Below are positions 16,041-25,069 of a DNA stretch of 64,000 bases, in pieces (the stretch's first letter is position 1; every line of letters begins with the position of its first letter). The stretch lies in NCBI RefSeq assembly GCF_002964665.1, contig NZ_PQBZ01000042.1:369097-433096 (forward strand), given 5' to 3'. Source of the DNA: Pseudoalteromonas sp. T1lg23B (GTDB taxonomy: Bacteria > Pseudomonadota > Gammaproteobacteria > Enterobacterales > Alteromonadaceae). Position numbers and translations under genes: made by a program. Below the pieces are notes generated by a model. It ran no database searches. It had not been told where the DNA came from and worked only from the letters and a program-made list of their open reading frames with translations.

Positions 16041-17519
16041 TTAGGCCTTCTTATGCGACACATCAATCAATTCAACTGTACCGTCTTCTCTTACTTCTGC
16101 TATTTGCCCTCTGGGTTCATCCATTAAGAATAATGTCACAAAACCAATTAACGCGGTGCCTGCAATAACATAGAAAAACGTAGCATAATCGACAAATGAC
16201 AGCACGGTTAAAAAGGTCACCGCACCCACATTTCCGTATGCACCTGTCATTCCCGCGATTTGCCCAGTTAGGCGGCGCTTTATCAGCGGAACCACGGCAA
16301 ATACAGCACCTTCACCTGATTGAACAAAGAATGAACATGCCATTGCGGTTGCAACAGCCAGCCATAGAGGCCACTGCGCATTGACCATACCCATTAAGAA
16401 ATAACCCGCAGCTAAACCAGCAGTTAGAATCAGAAGCGTTGTCTTGCGACCGAATTTATCTGAGATCCAACCTCCAGCAGGACGAGACATGAGATTCATA
16501 AAAGCATAAGCACCTGCGACCATCCCAGCCATCACAGGATCTAATGAGAAGGTTTCAGCGAAAAACAATGGTAGCATTGACACTACAGCTAATTCGGAAC
16601 CAAAGTTGGTGAAATAAAGAATGTCTAACACTGCAACCTGCTTGAAGTTATAGCGGTGTAACTCTGGCACTTCCTGTTCAAATACGCCCTTGTTTACAGA
16701 CCAAACCTTCTTCACTTCAAATAAATACAGCAGCACTAATACCGAGTAGATCACGTTAACGACTGTGCTATCAAGCATGCTCACACCATTTGGTGAAAGT
16801 TTCCATGCTAGCAGTGCCAATGCTGCGTACATTGGAATTTTCATGATCAACAGTAGAAAGAAGTCACCCTTTGATGTTACTTCCATTGCCCCTAGGTTTT
16901 TCGGACGGAAATATGTAGACCCTTTCGGTGTATTAGTTACACTCGCGTGATAAATAAAGCCAAACACTAAACTCATAACACCCGTCACTCCGATTGCATA
17001 GCGCCAACCGTCTTCGCCACCAAAAACTAACGCAAGTGTAGGAAGCGTGAATGCAGCCGCGGCAGAACCAAAATTCCCCCATCCACCATAAATCCCCTCT
17101 GCGGTGCCAAGTTCATTATGCGGAAACCACTCAGAGACCATGCGAATACCTATTACAAAACCAGCACCGATAAAGCCCAGCAAAAAGCGCGCTATCGCAG
17201 CTTGTAAAAAGCTATCTGCAAGGGCAAACATAAAACACGGTATAGAGCAGAAAATAAGTAAACTCGAATAGACCACTCTTGGTCCATATCTATCGGTCAG
17301 CATCCCGATGATCACACGGGCAGGAATGGTAAGTGCAACATTAAGAATAAGTAGCGTTTTTATTTGTTCTGTTGTCAGTCCAAGCGTTGTTTTTACAGCC
17401 TGCAAAAGCGGGGCAAAGTTAAACCACACAGCAAAGGTGATAAAGAATGCCATCCAACTTAAATGCAAGATTTTCATTTTCCCATTCATGGAAAAAAGAT
17501 TGAATTTTTCACTTGCCAT
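16041..17519 (-). CDS. Nitrate/nitrite MFS transporter (NNP/NarK family), copy 1
   Basis: About 492 residues with 12 predicted membrane spans. Visible family features are AVWFNFAPLLQAVK in the first helix, RVIIGMLTDRYGPR after helix 2, and the Gly-rich nitrate signatures GAGFVIGIRMVSEWF and GIYGGWGNFGSAAAAF. A second signature-like run, GQIAGMTGAYGNVGAV, lies in the C-terminal half. The start is ATG 17519, because GGAGAG lies 6 nt upstream; an in-frame TTG at 17531 is disfavoured. The gene is preceded by an FNR box (17576-17589) and NarL-like heptamers. One of three family members in the window; substrate direction (uptake or nitrite exchange) cannot be read from sequence. Confidence 0.88.
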   Translation of the reverse strand: MASEKFNLFSMNGKMKILHLSWMAFFITFAVWFNFAPLLQAVKTTLGLTTEQIKTLLILNVALTIPARVIIGMLTDRYGPRVVYSSLLIFCSIPCFMFALADSFLQAAIARFLLGFIGAGFVIGIRMVSEWFPHNELGTAEGIYGGWGNFGSAAAAFTLPTLALVFGGEDGWRYAIGVTGVMSLVFGFIYHASVTNTPKGSTYFRPKNLGAMEVTSKGDFFLLLIMKIPMYAALALLAWKLSPNGVSMLDSTVVNVIYSVLVLLYLFEVKKVWSVNKGVFEQEVPELHRYNFKQVAVLDILYFTNFGSELAVVSMLPLFFAETFSLDPVMAGMVAGAYAFMNLMSRPAGGWISDKFGRKTTLLILTAGLAAGYFLMGMVNAQWPLWLAVATAMACSFFVQSGEGAVFAVVPLIKRRLTGQIAGMTGAYGNVGAVTFLTVLSFVDYATFFYVIAGTALIGFVTLFLMDEPRGQIAEVREDGTVELIDVSHKKA

Positions 17520-17575
17520 ATTTCTCTCCAAACGATTTGTTCAAAGCCATTCTGGACCGAACGAGGTAAAAAGAA

Positions 17576-17589
17576 TTGATGCAAATCAA
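17576..17589 (-). promoter_or_regulatory. FNR box upstream of narK copy 1
   Basis: TTGATGCAAATCAA is a perfect TTGAT-N4-ATCAA match, centred 63 bp before the ATG. A CAGAAT -10-like hexamer lies near 17548 and fits a class II start near 17541. Confidence 0.85.
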
Positions 17590-17626
17590 GTAAATTCTGG
17601 CTGTGAAATTAGCTGACTTAAGACTC

Positions 17627-17697
17627 TACCTATTTGTATTTTTTGCAATAAAGGGGGAGGTGTTGGAAATTCAAGGCGTACTACCTATTAAGGTGTA
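17627..17697 (-). promoter_or_regulatory. NarL-like heptamers upstream of narK copy 1
   Basis: TACCTAT occurs at 17627-17633. A 7-2-7-like pair TACCTAT-TA-AGGTGTA occurs at 17682-17697, with one mismatch in the second half. Both lie upstream of the FNR box, as in E. coli nar promoters. Confidence 0.45.
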
Positions 17698-17770
17698 CAT
17701 TATCTATCACCTTGCAGATCAGTGAAGTAAATAGTGATAGATAAAATATCTGTTATCATGCAGTTAGCAA

Positions 17771-17793
17771 ATAAAAAAGCCTCCTAAGAGGCT
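17771..17793 (-). terminator. Terminator of the porin gene
   Basis: The stem AGCCTC / GAGGCT with a CTAA loop is followed on the minus strand by TTTTTTAT. It lies 40 nt beyond the porin stop. Confidence 0.75.
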
Positions 17794-17832
17794 CAAACTA
17801 TTGCAGGGAAACCGTTTGCGTAGTTCCACGCT

Positions 17833-19023
17833 TTAAAATTTATGGCTCAGCATCAACCACAGTTTGTCCGTGTCTGTGGCGACCTCATCGGCATCGTACA
17901 TAGCGTATTTGAGTAGCAAGTTGCACCTGTCTGAAACTTTATAAGTCGCAGTGAAATCAATTTCACTACCGTAATCAATATCATTTTTCACACTATCAAA
18001 TTGATGATAAGTAACCGCCAATTTGACGCCTGACAGGGCTCCATTTAAGCCAAAATACCAATCTGCAACGCCATTTGGTGGTGTACCAAGGAACTTATCG
18101 GCGAAGCCCTGAAATTTATGTGCCGTTGCCAGCGGCGTGCTAAATCCTACGCCATTGTCAGAACCCAATGACTCATAGCCAATCGTCCAGCCCAAATGGC
18201 TGAGTTTACCTTGCACTTGCGCAAGCAAATAATCCGCGCTGAAGTCATTGGGATTATCTGCGTACTCTTGTTGATTGGCATAACTCAATGTGTAGGCTAC
18301 CTCATCAAATAGCTTGCCTGAAAAGCGTATGCCAAACGTTTGCGTTGATATTGCTGGCGCAGTGTCAAAGTCAAATAGATAAGCAAATCCAGTTATTGAA
18401 GTGTCGGGGTTGGCTTGATACGAGATATTGCCCAAATGCAACTTTCCATGCAAATCACTTGCTGCACTCTTTTGTCCAAAAATGCGATTAACATTATAGA
18501 TGTAGCTGTAATCCACTCGCAGCGCTTCGTGCGCTTTATAGATTGCGCGATAACCGTCATATGTTTGCTCATTTTGCCGCCAAGCTACTGCGCCCACAAA
18601 GCGCTGATCATCTAAGTTGATCCTTTGCCTTCCCAAAATAAAAGAAACATTTTCCCGATTAAATTGCAGGTGCGCCTGATTAACTTCTGTACCAGTGGGG
18701 TCTGCAACCACAGGGTGGCCAGTGACGCCATTGACTGTGCTATTGTAGTTTTCAGCGCCGATGCTCGTTACATTATCAACTTCAAACACCGCTTTAACGG
18801 CGTTTAATGTACCGCTTGTATAATTCAAACGAGTCAATAAAGTTGAGGCATGGGCTTTATTTGCTACACCATCCTGATCAACATTTTCGTATCGGTACCT
18901 TAAAAGGCCACTCACCTTTCCCTCAGAGAGCATGTTGTCTATCCCTTCATGGACAGCAGCGTGAGACTGGTGGCTTAAACCAATTAAGACTAATGTGGTG
19001 ATTACAGAAAGTTGTGTCTTCAT
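17833..19023 (-). CDS. Outer-membrane beta-barrel porin (alginate-export/DcaP-like)
   Basis: 396 residues with a signal peptide (about 1-22, ending SHAA). The body consists of alternating amphipathic strands (GLLRYRYENVDQDG, SFILGRQRINLDDQRF, GFAYLFDFD) and ends in an aromatic C-terminus LMLSHKF, as required for barrel insertion. FILGRQRINLDDQRFVG resembles the alginate-export-type barrel family. Its place between a nitrate transporter and moeB, with an FNR box 63 bp upstream, suggests it lets anions such as nitrate or nitrite cross the outer membrane during anaerobiosis. That substrate is inferred from context only. The Shine-Dalgarno is AAGG and the gene is monocistronic. Confidence 0.8.
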   Translation of the reverse strand: MKTQLSVITTLVLIGLSHQSHAAVHEGIDNMLSEGKVSGLLRYRYENVDQDGVANKAHASTLLTRLNYTSGTLNAVKAVFEVDNVTSIGAENYNSTVNGVTGHPVVADPTGTEVNQAHLQFNRENVSFILGRQRINLDDQRFVGAVAWRQNEQTYDGYRAIYKAHEALRVDYSYIYNVNRIFGQKSAASDLHGKLHLGNISYQANPDTSITGFAYLFDFDTAPAISTQTFGIRFSGKLFDEVAYTLSYANQQEYADNPNDFSADYLLAQVQGKLSHLGWTIGYESLGSDNGVGFSTPLATAHKFQGFADKFLGTPPNGVADWYFGLNGALSGVKLAVTYHQFDSVKNDIDYGSEIDFTATYKVSDRCNLLLKYAMYDADEVATDTDKLWLMLSHKF

Positions 19024-19085
19024 ACTTAATACCTTGCTACGCAGTGATGTTGCATCTAGCCTAAAGTCATGATCTTTTGTTTCTT

Positions 19086-19099
19086 TTGATTTAAATCAA
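19086..19099. promoter_or_regulatory. FNR box between porin and moeB
   Basis: TTGATTTAAATCAA is a perfect match. It is 63 bp upstream of the porin ATG and about 115 bp upstream of the divergent moeB, so the porin is the likelier target. Confidence 0.8.
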
Positions 19100-19207
19100 G
19101 GTCTGTTTCTCACTACCCACTCTGAACGAACACCTCCCTTTATGGGTATAACAACTCTGCCACAATTAATGTAGGCTTTAGACAGAGCAATTACCTAAGT
19201 TGAATGT

Positions 19208-19987
19208 ATGATGAAATTAGATAAGACCAATACAATGCGCTATTGCCGACACATTCTGCTTCCTTTAGTGCAAGAAGAAGGGCAAGAAACCTTCTTACAA
19301 AGCCATGTCGTTGTTGTTGGTGCTGGTGGACTGGGCTGTGCCGTATTACCTTATTTAGCTGCATCTGGCGTCGGTACGATCACCCTATTTGATCACGATA
19401 CTGTTGATATCACTAACTTACAGCGACAGATATTGCACGACGAGAGCAGTGTAGGGAAAAACAAAGCGCAGTCTGCACATAACTCGCTTACTCGGTTAAA
19501 CAGCACTATCAGAATTAACGTTTTTGACACAGCTTTGTCAGAAGCCCATAGTGAAACCATAAAAATGGCTGATGTGGTAGTAGATTGCAGCGACAATCTG
19601 GCCACGCGATTATTGTTGAATGAACTGTGCTGGCGCTATAACACGCCTTTGATTTCAGGATCAGCCATACGCATGGAGGGCCAAATTATTCATTTCCCTA
19701 TGCGTGCACATGACCCTTGCTATGCATGTATGGCGAGTTTATTTGGTGAGCAGTCATTGAGCTGTATGGAAGCCGGTGTGCTGTCTCCCGTCGTTGGCAC
19801 CATTGGCAGCATTCAGGCCACCGAAGCACTCAAAAGCTTATTAAATATCGCTCCTGAACAAGTCACGCTGATGTTATACGATGCCCATCAGCTACAATTT
19901 AAGCCATTTGTAATACATAAACGAGCAAACTGTCCTGTATGTTCTCATCAACCAATTAGCCGTCAGCACAGGGAAACAGCGCAATGA
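19208..19987 (+). CDS. moeB: Molybdopterin-synthase adenylyltransferase (ThiF/MoeB family)
   Basis: 259 residues. MoeB activates the C-terminal Gly-Gly of MoaD so that sulfur can be added. The nucleotide motif VVVGAGGLGCAVLPYLAASG is seen at about 35-55, the catalytic DCSDNLATR near 125, and Zn-binding Cys pairs CYACM (about 180) and CPVCSH at the C-terminus. ATG 19208 gives the expected MRYCRHILLP start region. It is divergent from the porin, and its 3' end overlaps the convergent DGC-domain gene by 32 bp. With moaA, moaC-E, mogA and moeA it completes Moco synthesis in this window. Confidence 0.88.
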   Translation: MMKLDKTNTMRYCRHILLPLVQEEGQETFLQSHVVVVGAGGLGCAVLPYLAASGVGTITLFDHDTVDITNLQRQILHDESSVGKNKAQSAHNSLTRLNSTIRINVFDTALSEAHSETIKMADVVVDCSDNLATRLLLNELCWRYNTPLISGSAIRMEGQIIHFPMRAHDPCYACMASLFGEQSLSCMEAGVLSPVVGTIGSIQATEALKSLLNIAPEQVTLMLYDAHQLQFKPFVIHKRANCPVCSHQPISRQHRETAQ

Positions 19988-20396
19988 TATTAGCGTCTCG
20001 GTCAGACTCGTCAACTTCGTGATTAGATGATAGTGAGGTCGCGAGCGTTTTACTGATGCGCGTTGTCACTTGCAGCCCTGCCTGTAATACACTTTGCTTT
20101 GACTGTTTTGGTAGTTCATTGAGCAACTTCGTTATATCAAAATGGATGAACTTATTTATACCGCTGCGGGTTAAACAATGTTTGATACAACACAGCGAGC
20201 ACCCATCGAAAACAATGAGTTGCTTACTTAGAGCAATGCGTTGCAGGTGCAGCGGAGACCGCGCAGCAATTGCAGCTATCGCGATGCGCTCGGCTTTACC
20301 TTGCTGCCTATAGAGGGTGGCAATATCTTCTGCTAACTCTCCACCTTGACAACAGCCAGAGCAGCTCACGATAAGCGGTAAGTTATTGTTTCTCAT
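19956..20396 (-). CDS. DGC-domain putative zinc-binding protein
   Basis: 146 residues with the two hallmarks of the DGC family: an N-terminal IVSCSGCCQGGELA (Cys cluster) and a central FDGCSLCCIKHCL containing the Asp-Gly-Cys triad. These proteins are frequent beside anaerobic respiration and NO-response genes, but their function is not established. A perfect FNR box lies 60 bp upstream. The last 32 bp overlap moeB on the other strand. The C-terminal 40 or so residues are poorly conserved-looking. Confidence 0.75.
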   Translation of the reverse strand: MRNNNLPLIVSCSGCCQGGELAEDIATLYRQQGKAERIAIAAIAARSPLHLQRIALSKQLIVFDGCSLCCIKHCLTRSGINKFIHFDITKLLNELPKQSKQSVLQAGLQVTTRISKTLATSLSSNHEVDESDRDANIIALFPCADG

Positions 20397-20455
20397 ACTA
20401 AGCCAATCTCTTTTTGGACCATAATTTAAGCTTAGCTAGCAGATGAATAATCGAA

Positions 20456-20469
20456 TTGATCCACATCAA
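20456..20469 (-). promoter_or_regulatory. FNR box upstream of the DGC gene
   Basis: TTGATCCACATCAA is identical to the box before nrdG. A TAAGCT -10-like hexamer lies at the spacing expected for a class II start near 20421. A hairpin AGAGGT...ACCTCT (20497-20516) sits between this box and the nnrS stop. Confidence 0.85.
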
Positions 20470-20541
20470 CAAACTTTTTCAGGTAATGAAAGCATTAGAG
20501 GTAGCGGGTAACCTCTTAGGGCTACCACTTTTTAGAGTTGC

Positions 20542-21744
20542 TCAGCCGGGTCGTCCATCGGCCCGGGGAGTCGTCAGAATAGGATAGTACACTAGGGTAA
20601 ATAAACCATAGGCAACACACCAAGACACGATTGATATTATGATTAAGGCAGTACTAAATTCTGCGAATAGAATCACCCCAAACACCCTTATCAACGCACT
20701 GATAAGTACCGCGCCAAAGGCACAAATAACCAAATGCTTGACGATGAGTTGACGCCCCGTGTGCCCTAAACTGACTCTCGACATCATACTCAAAATCATA
20801 TTACCCATAGCCCCCACGGTAAGCGCATGAAAAGCCGTCGAAAGTGTGATCACATCAGATAAATAAGACAAACCCATCAATGCTATTCCGATGGGAATAA
20901 ACCAATAAGCAGCATGAAGGCTCCACAGCAAAGGAACCTTCAGGGTCAGGTGCATTTTCCATCTTAGAACTCTAATAACATGGGTCGCGGCACATAGCAC
21001 CAACGCGCTGCCAATAAATATATTCGACATATAGTAAACAGCACCGGTGATGTACAGGGCAAAAATTGCCCATGTTGACCCTAACGCCAAATACTCCAAT
21101 CCAGAAATTGGTGTGACTTTTTCTGTTTGAGTACCATTTGCAGTAAAAAATGGAATAACTCGGCCACCTAAAACACTCATCAACAATGTAATCAACCAAA
21201 TAGCGGAAATGAAACCATGTTGGTACAAATCAGGTATGTTTAGCGTTATTCCCAAATGCATCAAGAGATTGGTAGCGCTCAGCAGCACCAAGATTGGCAC
21301 GAAAAATAGATTGCGTGTTTGCCCAATGGCAATAATTGGCTTGGCTAGGAAGTAACCTGATAATGGCAAAAACAACAAGTCAACTGATATAACCAGCCAG
21401 CTAGGGCTTGAAGAAAAAAGCATCAAAACTCTCGCTGCTAGCCATATCGCACAAAGCAAAGCGAGCCTGCGACCACGAATACTAGGAATTCCTGTCCAAT
21501 TCTGAACCGCGGTTAATAGAAAACCAACCACAATTGCGCCGACGAAACCAAACAACATTTCATGACTGTGCCAAAAAAACACGTTGCCATAAGGGGCAAA
21601 CTCAATGAAACCGCTTAGCACTCCTCCCCATAGCATCAATGCCAAACAGCTAAATCCACCTCCCAGTAAAAATAGTGGTCTAAAGGCCAATCGAAAAATG
21701 GCGGGCACTTGATCTTCCTTTTGTGCATCTAATATTTGCATCAT
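20542..21744 (-). CDS. nnrS: NnrS family haem/copper membrane protein
   Basis: 400 residues and about 12 membrane helices. The N-terminal FRLAFRPLFLLGGGFSCLAL and WHSHEMLFGFVGAIVVGFLLTAVQNWTG segments are typical of NnrS, with conserved His in HSHEM. NnrS proteins help cells resist nitrosative stress and are found with denitrification or NO genes. The start ATG overlaps the stop of the upstream transporter (ATGA), so the two are translated as a coupled pair. No promoter is seen between them. Confidence 0.88.
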   Translation of the reverse strand: MMQILDAQKEDQVPAIFRLAFRPLFLLGGGFSCLALMLWGGVLSGFIEFAPYGNVFFWHSHEMLFGFVGAIVVGFLLTAVQNWTGIPSIRGRRLALLCAIWLAARVLMLFSSSPSWLVISVDLLFLPLSGYFLAKPIIAIGQTRNLFFVPILVLLSATNLLMHLGITLNIPDLYQHGFISAIWLITLLMSVLGGRVIPFFTANGTQTEKVTPISGLEYLALGSTWAIFALYITGAVYYMSNIFIGSALVLCAATHVIRVLRWKMHLTLKVPLLWSLHAAYWFIPIGIALMGLSYLSDVITLSTAFHALTVGAMGNMILSMMSRVSLGHTGRQLIVKHLVICAFGAVLISALIRVFGVILFAEFSTALIIISIVSWCVAYGLFTLVYYPILTTPRADGRPG

Positions 21745-23009
21745 AACTCATCATCTTCCAAAAAATTGTAGCTTGCTGCTTCTTTCAACTTACGGCGATA
21801 ACGTTCTGAGCGAATAGCAAAGTACATTGCCATCATACAGATAGCCAACACCCCATACAGCAACATAAAACTGGCGCTGTAAAACCCTGAAAGTTCGACC
21901 GCAGCACCAAATAAAATAGGAAGCGTAAACCCTCCCAACGCCCCGATGGCTGCAACTATCCCACCGGCTTTCCCCATATTATTTGGGTAATGTTCATGGA
22001 TCATTTTAAACACACTCGCCCGACCAAACCCTTGCGCTATACCAATCACGAATAACAAAAAAGAAAAGAGCCACACGTTAATAGCTATTTCAATGTGTAC
22101 ATCATGCTTAGCGCCATGAATGGTCATTGTTGTCGGTGGGTAACTTAAGAAAAACAAACAAACTAAGCACACCCAAAAGACGCTCCAGTTGACTGTTCTG
22201 CCACCATATTTGTCTGCAAACCAACCACCCAGTGCTCTTACAACCGATGATGTAGCAACAAAAAACAGTGTAAAAGCCATAGCCTGAGATAGTGGCAGTT
22301 GATACGCCTGCATGTAGTAATATGGTAGCCAAAGCAACAAAGCGAGAAATGAGCCAAATACAAAGTAGTAATACAGACCAAAGCGCCATATCTGAATGTT
22401 TTTCAATAACGTATACCAAGGTTCATCAGTGTACTCGTAACTTACCGCATCCGCGGGACGCTCTGGCGCTAATAGCCAAAACAGCAACGCCACAAACAAC
22501 AGCCCCACCGAATAGATGAGCCCCACCCAGTGCCAGCCAAACTTATCAACAAGCAAAGGTACCAGCACTAAGGTGATCGCAGCGCCTCCATTACCGACAC
22601 CAAAAATCCCCATGGCTGTGCCTTGCTGATTGCGGGAAAAAAAATCATTGATGTAACGAACTCCTAAAGTAAACGAACTACCACTGATCCCAAGCCAAAA
22701 GCCGAGCAGCAACAGCTCCAAATAGCTGTTGATCACAAATAGCAACGCCAATGGCGCAAGACATAGCAGCATCTGTATTACAAAGAGCATTTTGGGCTCG
22801 CCTTTATCAGCCATAATCCCAGCCGGAATACGTGACAAAGCACCACTGAGCATGGGCGCTGCGAGCAACGCAGCAACTTCTATCACCCCTAAATTCCACA
22901 GTGATGTAATTGGAATAACCAGCGCAGCATAAAGCGTCCAAACGGAAAAGTTAGCCGCAAACGCAAGGGTAGCTAATAACAATGCACGCTTAGCAATTTT
23001 CTCAGACAT
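21741..23009 (-). CDS. Nitrate/nitrite MFS transporter (NarK family), copy 2
   Basis: About 422 residues, 12 helices. RIPAGIMADKGEPK after helix 2, a nitrate signature-like SSFTLGVRYINDFF, and GIFGVGNGGAAITLV place it in the NNP family. The second half repeats a GGWFADKYGGR loop and GGIVAAIGALGGF. ATG 23009 is chosen; an in-frame TTG at 23021 extends it by four codons, and neither has a strong Shine-Dalgarno. It is coupled to nnrS (ATGA overlap), which suggests a role in nitrite handling or NO defence. A NarL-like 7-2-7 site lies at 23192-23207. Confidence 0.85.
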   Translation of the reverse strand: MSEKIAKRALLLATLAFAANFSVWTLYAALVIPITSLWNLGVIEVAALLAAPMLSGALSRIPAGIMADKGEPKMLFVIQMLLCLAPLALLFVINSYLELLLLGFWLGISGSSFTLGVRYINDFFSRNQQGTAMGIFGVGNGGAAITLVLVPLLVDKFGWHWVGLIYSVGLLFVALLFWLLAPERPADAVSYEYTDEPWYTLLKNIQIWRFGLYYYFVFGSFLALLLWLPYYYMQAYQLPLSQAMAFTLFFVATSSVVRALGGWFADKYGGRTVNWSVFWVCLVCLFFLSYPPTTMTIHGAKHDVHIEIAINVWLFSFLLFVIGIAQGFGRASVFKMIHEHYPNNMGKAGGIVAAIGALGGFTLPILFGAAVELSGFYSASFMLLYGVLAICMMAMYFAIRSERYRRKLKEAASYNFLEDDEL

Positions 23010-23330
23010 ATAGCGAACCAACTTGGCTTTAAAAAAATTGTCGATTTAAAGTATGGTTTATATTCTACCTAAGATGTCATGAGATAGTGGGCTTCTACCC
23101 CCAATGCCCTGCCGTCAATTTCAATACCTTACCCAAAGTAATTATCAATAAATTTATTGTTTAATTTCAACACCTTACCAATAAACCTCCATACCTACTA
23201 TTGGGTATTCCCTCGATATGGTTTGCCGAATAGTTTTTATTCTTTGTTCGTTTCATTCTATTTTAAGTTGAACAACAGTATGCTTTTCCAGCACAATTTT
23301 TATCACTATATGAGTTTAAAGTTAGTATAA
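23010..23330. other. Divergent intergenic region, narK copy 2 / PP2C
   Basis: AT-rich, no ORF. It contains a NarL-like inverted pair TACCTAC-TA-TTGGGTA at 23192-23207 and several ACC-TTACC runs. No FNR box was found. Confidence 0.5.
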
Positions 23331-24029
23331 ATGCAAAATACACTCGTTCAGGCAGGGGCAAGAGCCACTCAGGGGATCAAAAAAATTAATGAAGATTATG
23401 CAGGCTTTGTTATTCCCTGCGATCCCTATTTAGCAAACGTTAAAGGCATGGCATTTTGCATTGCCGATGGTGTCAGCTCTGCTGAGGCGGGAAAAGAAGC
23501 GAGCGAAACAGCGGTAGAACGCTTTTTATCTGAGTACTTTAAAACCCCCGACACCTGGTCTGTAAGCCGATGTGGCGAGCAAGTGCTTTCTGCGATAAAC
23601 CTCAGGCTATACCGCAAGAGTCATGAATTTAAGCAAGATCATAAAGGCTATCTAACCACACTCAGTTGTTTGGTCTTAAAAGGTGTTCATGGTCATTTAT
23701 TTCATGTGGGAGATAGCCGTGTGTTTCGCTTAAGGGCTGATAGCTTCGAACAACTCACTACGGACCATGTTACTCATCTGGGCAAGGGTAAATCTTTTTT
23801 GTCTAGAGCAATTGGCATGGACAACAACCTCCATATTGACTACTGCAATTTCGAGTTAATGGTCGGTGACATTTACCTGTTAAGCACCGACGGCCTCCAC
23901 GATTTCGTTTCTACCGCCGAGTTGATCAGAGCTTTGCTATCGAATGCCAGCGTTGACGAGATAACATCAACGCTGTGTGATAAGGCATATGCAAATGGTA
24001 GTGATGACAATGCAGCTGTGTGGTATTAA
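23331..24029 (+). CDS. PP2C-type Ser/Thr phosphatase (N-terminal half of a usually fused phosphatase-kinase)
   Basis: 232 residues with the PP2C motifs in order: INEDYAGF (metal Asp), CIADGVSSAEAGKEAS, FHVGDSRVFRL, LLSTDGLHDF and SDDNAAV at the end. It lacks a transmembrane segment. In many nitrate clusters a single roughly 570-residue protein-serine kinase/phosphatase sits beside the nitrate transporter. Here the frame ends with TAA at 24027-24029 just where the kinase half should begin, and the two frames overlap by 10 nt. A -1 shift around 24018-24023 would fuse them. Either the gene is split and coupled, or there is a frameshift. Confidence 0.85.
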   Translation: MQNTLVQAGARATQGIKKINEDYAGFVIPCDPYLANVKGMAFCIADGVSSAEAGKEASETAVERFLSEYFKTPDTWSVSRCGEQVLSAINLRLYRKSHEFKQDHKGYLTTLSCLVLKGVHGHLFHVGDSRVFRLRADSFEQLTTDHVTHLGKGKSFLSRAIGMDNNLHIDYCNFELMVGDIYLLSTDGLHDFVSTAELIRALLSNASVDEITSTLCDKAYANGSDDNAAVWY

Positions 24030-25054
24030 AAATAGACCAGCTCACACATTTGGAGGAAGACGAATTTAATGCCGATTTAACCAAGCTACCTTTTCCTCCT
24101 CCACTGAAAGTCGGTATGAAGCTAGATGGCTACCGTGTAATCGAGGAGCTTTTCGCCTCTCCCAGAAGCCAGTTGTATTTGGTCGAAGAGGAAGAAACCG
24201 GGCACCGCTTTGCGATGAAAACCCCCTCTATTAATTTTGAAGATGATATCCACTACATCGATCGTTTTTTAAAAGAGCAATGGATTGGTAGTCGGATCGA
24301 TTCGCTTCATGTGGTCAAAATCATACAGCATACCCGACCTAGAACAGCGCTATATTACTTGATGGAGCATCTTGATGGCGAGAGTCTCGATAATTGGATG
24401 CAAACTCACTCCCCACTTAAACCAAAGCGCGCCATCGCTATCGTCAAAGACATTGCCGAGGGACTAAAGGCGTTTCATAACAATGATGCGGTACATCAAG
24501 ATCTTAAGCCGGGAAACATCATGGTGCTGCGTGATGGCTCGGTAAAGCTGGTTGATTTTGGCTCCGTGTTTGTTGCCGGTGTGGCTGAACTGTACAGGCC
24601 CATAGAACATGTTGGCGCATTGGGCACCGCCAGTTATTCAGATCCAAATTATCTAGTTGGTAAAAACTCAGCGGTTCAAGGTGATGTATATAGCTTAGCC
24701 ACCATTTGCTATGAACTTTTTACTGGAAAATTACCTTATGGCGAAAAAATCGAAGAATGTAAAAGCATGTTCGACTACGATAAATTGCGTTATAAAAGCG
24801 CGACAAAACATAACCCAATCATTCCCGTTTGGTTTGATAAAGCACTACAAAAAGGCGTCAACTTTGATTTAACGAGCCGCTATGAAACCGTTGACGCGCT
24901 GTTAAATGATTTAACCAAACCTAATCCAAACTTTTTAAAACCTGAGCCTGAACCACAAGAAGCCAGTAGCCTGGTATTTTGGAAAATTGTCAGTGGCTTT
25001 TGGTTTATTACTTTGATTTTAATGCTATACCTGTTTAGCCAGTCACAAACTTAA
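24020..25054 (+). CDS. Ser/Thr protein kinase with C-terminal membrane anchor
   Basis: 344 residues beginning at GTG 24020. The kinase domain (about 38-290) shows a divergent Gly-loop, RFAMKTP (ATP-site Lys), catalytic loop VHQDLKPGNIM (HQD in place of HRD), VDFGS (DFG) and GALGTASYSDPNYL (activation/APE region). One transmembrane helix lies near the C-terminus (WKIVSGFWFITLILMLYLF). No independent Shine-Dalgarno is evident, and the start lies inside the phosphatase gene. It probably works with the phosphatase as one signalling unit near the nitrate transporters; the target is unknown. Confidence 0.82.
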   Translation: MVLKIDQLTHLEEDEFNADLTKLPFPPPLKVGMKLDGYRVIEELFASPRSQLYLVEEEETGHRFAMKTPSINFEDDIHYIDRFLKEQWIGSRIDSLHVVKIIQHTRPRTALYYLMEHLDGESLDNWMQTHSPLKPKRAIAIVKDIAEGLKAFHNNDAVHQDLKPGNIMVLRDGSVKLVDFGSVFVAGVAELYRPIEHVGALGTASYSDPNYLVGKNSAVQGDVYSLATICYELFTGKLPYGEKIEECKSMFDYDKLRYKSATKHNPIIPVWFDKALQKGVNFDLTSRYETVDALLNDLTKPNPNFLKPEPEPQEASSLVFWKIVSGFWFITLILMLYLFSQSQT

Positions 25055-25069
25055 GGTTACTTTCTAGCT

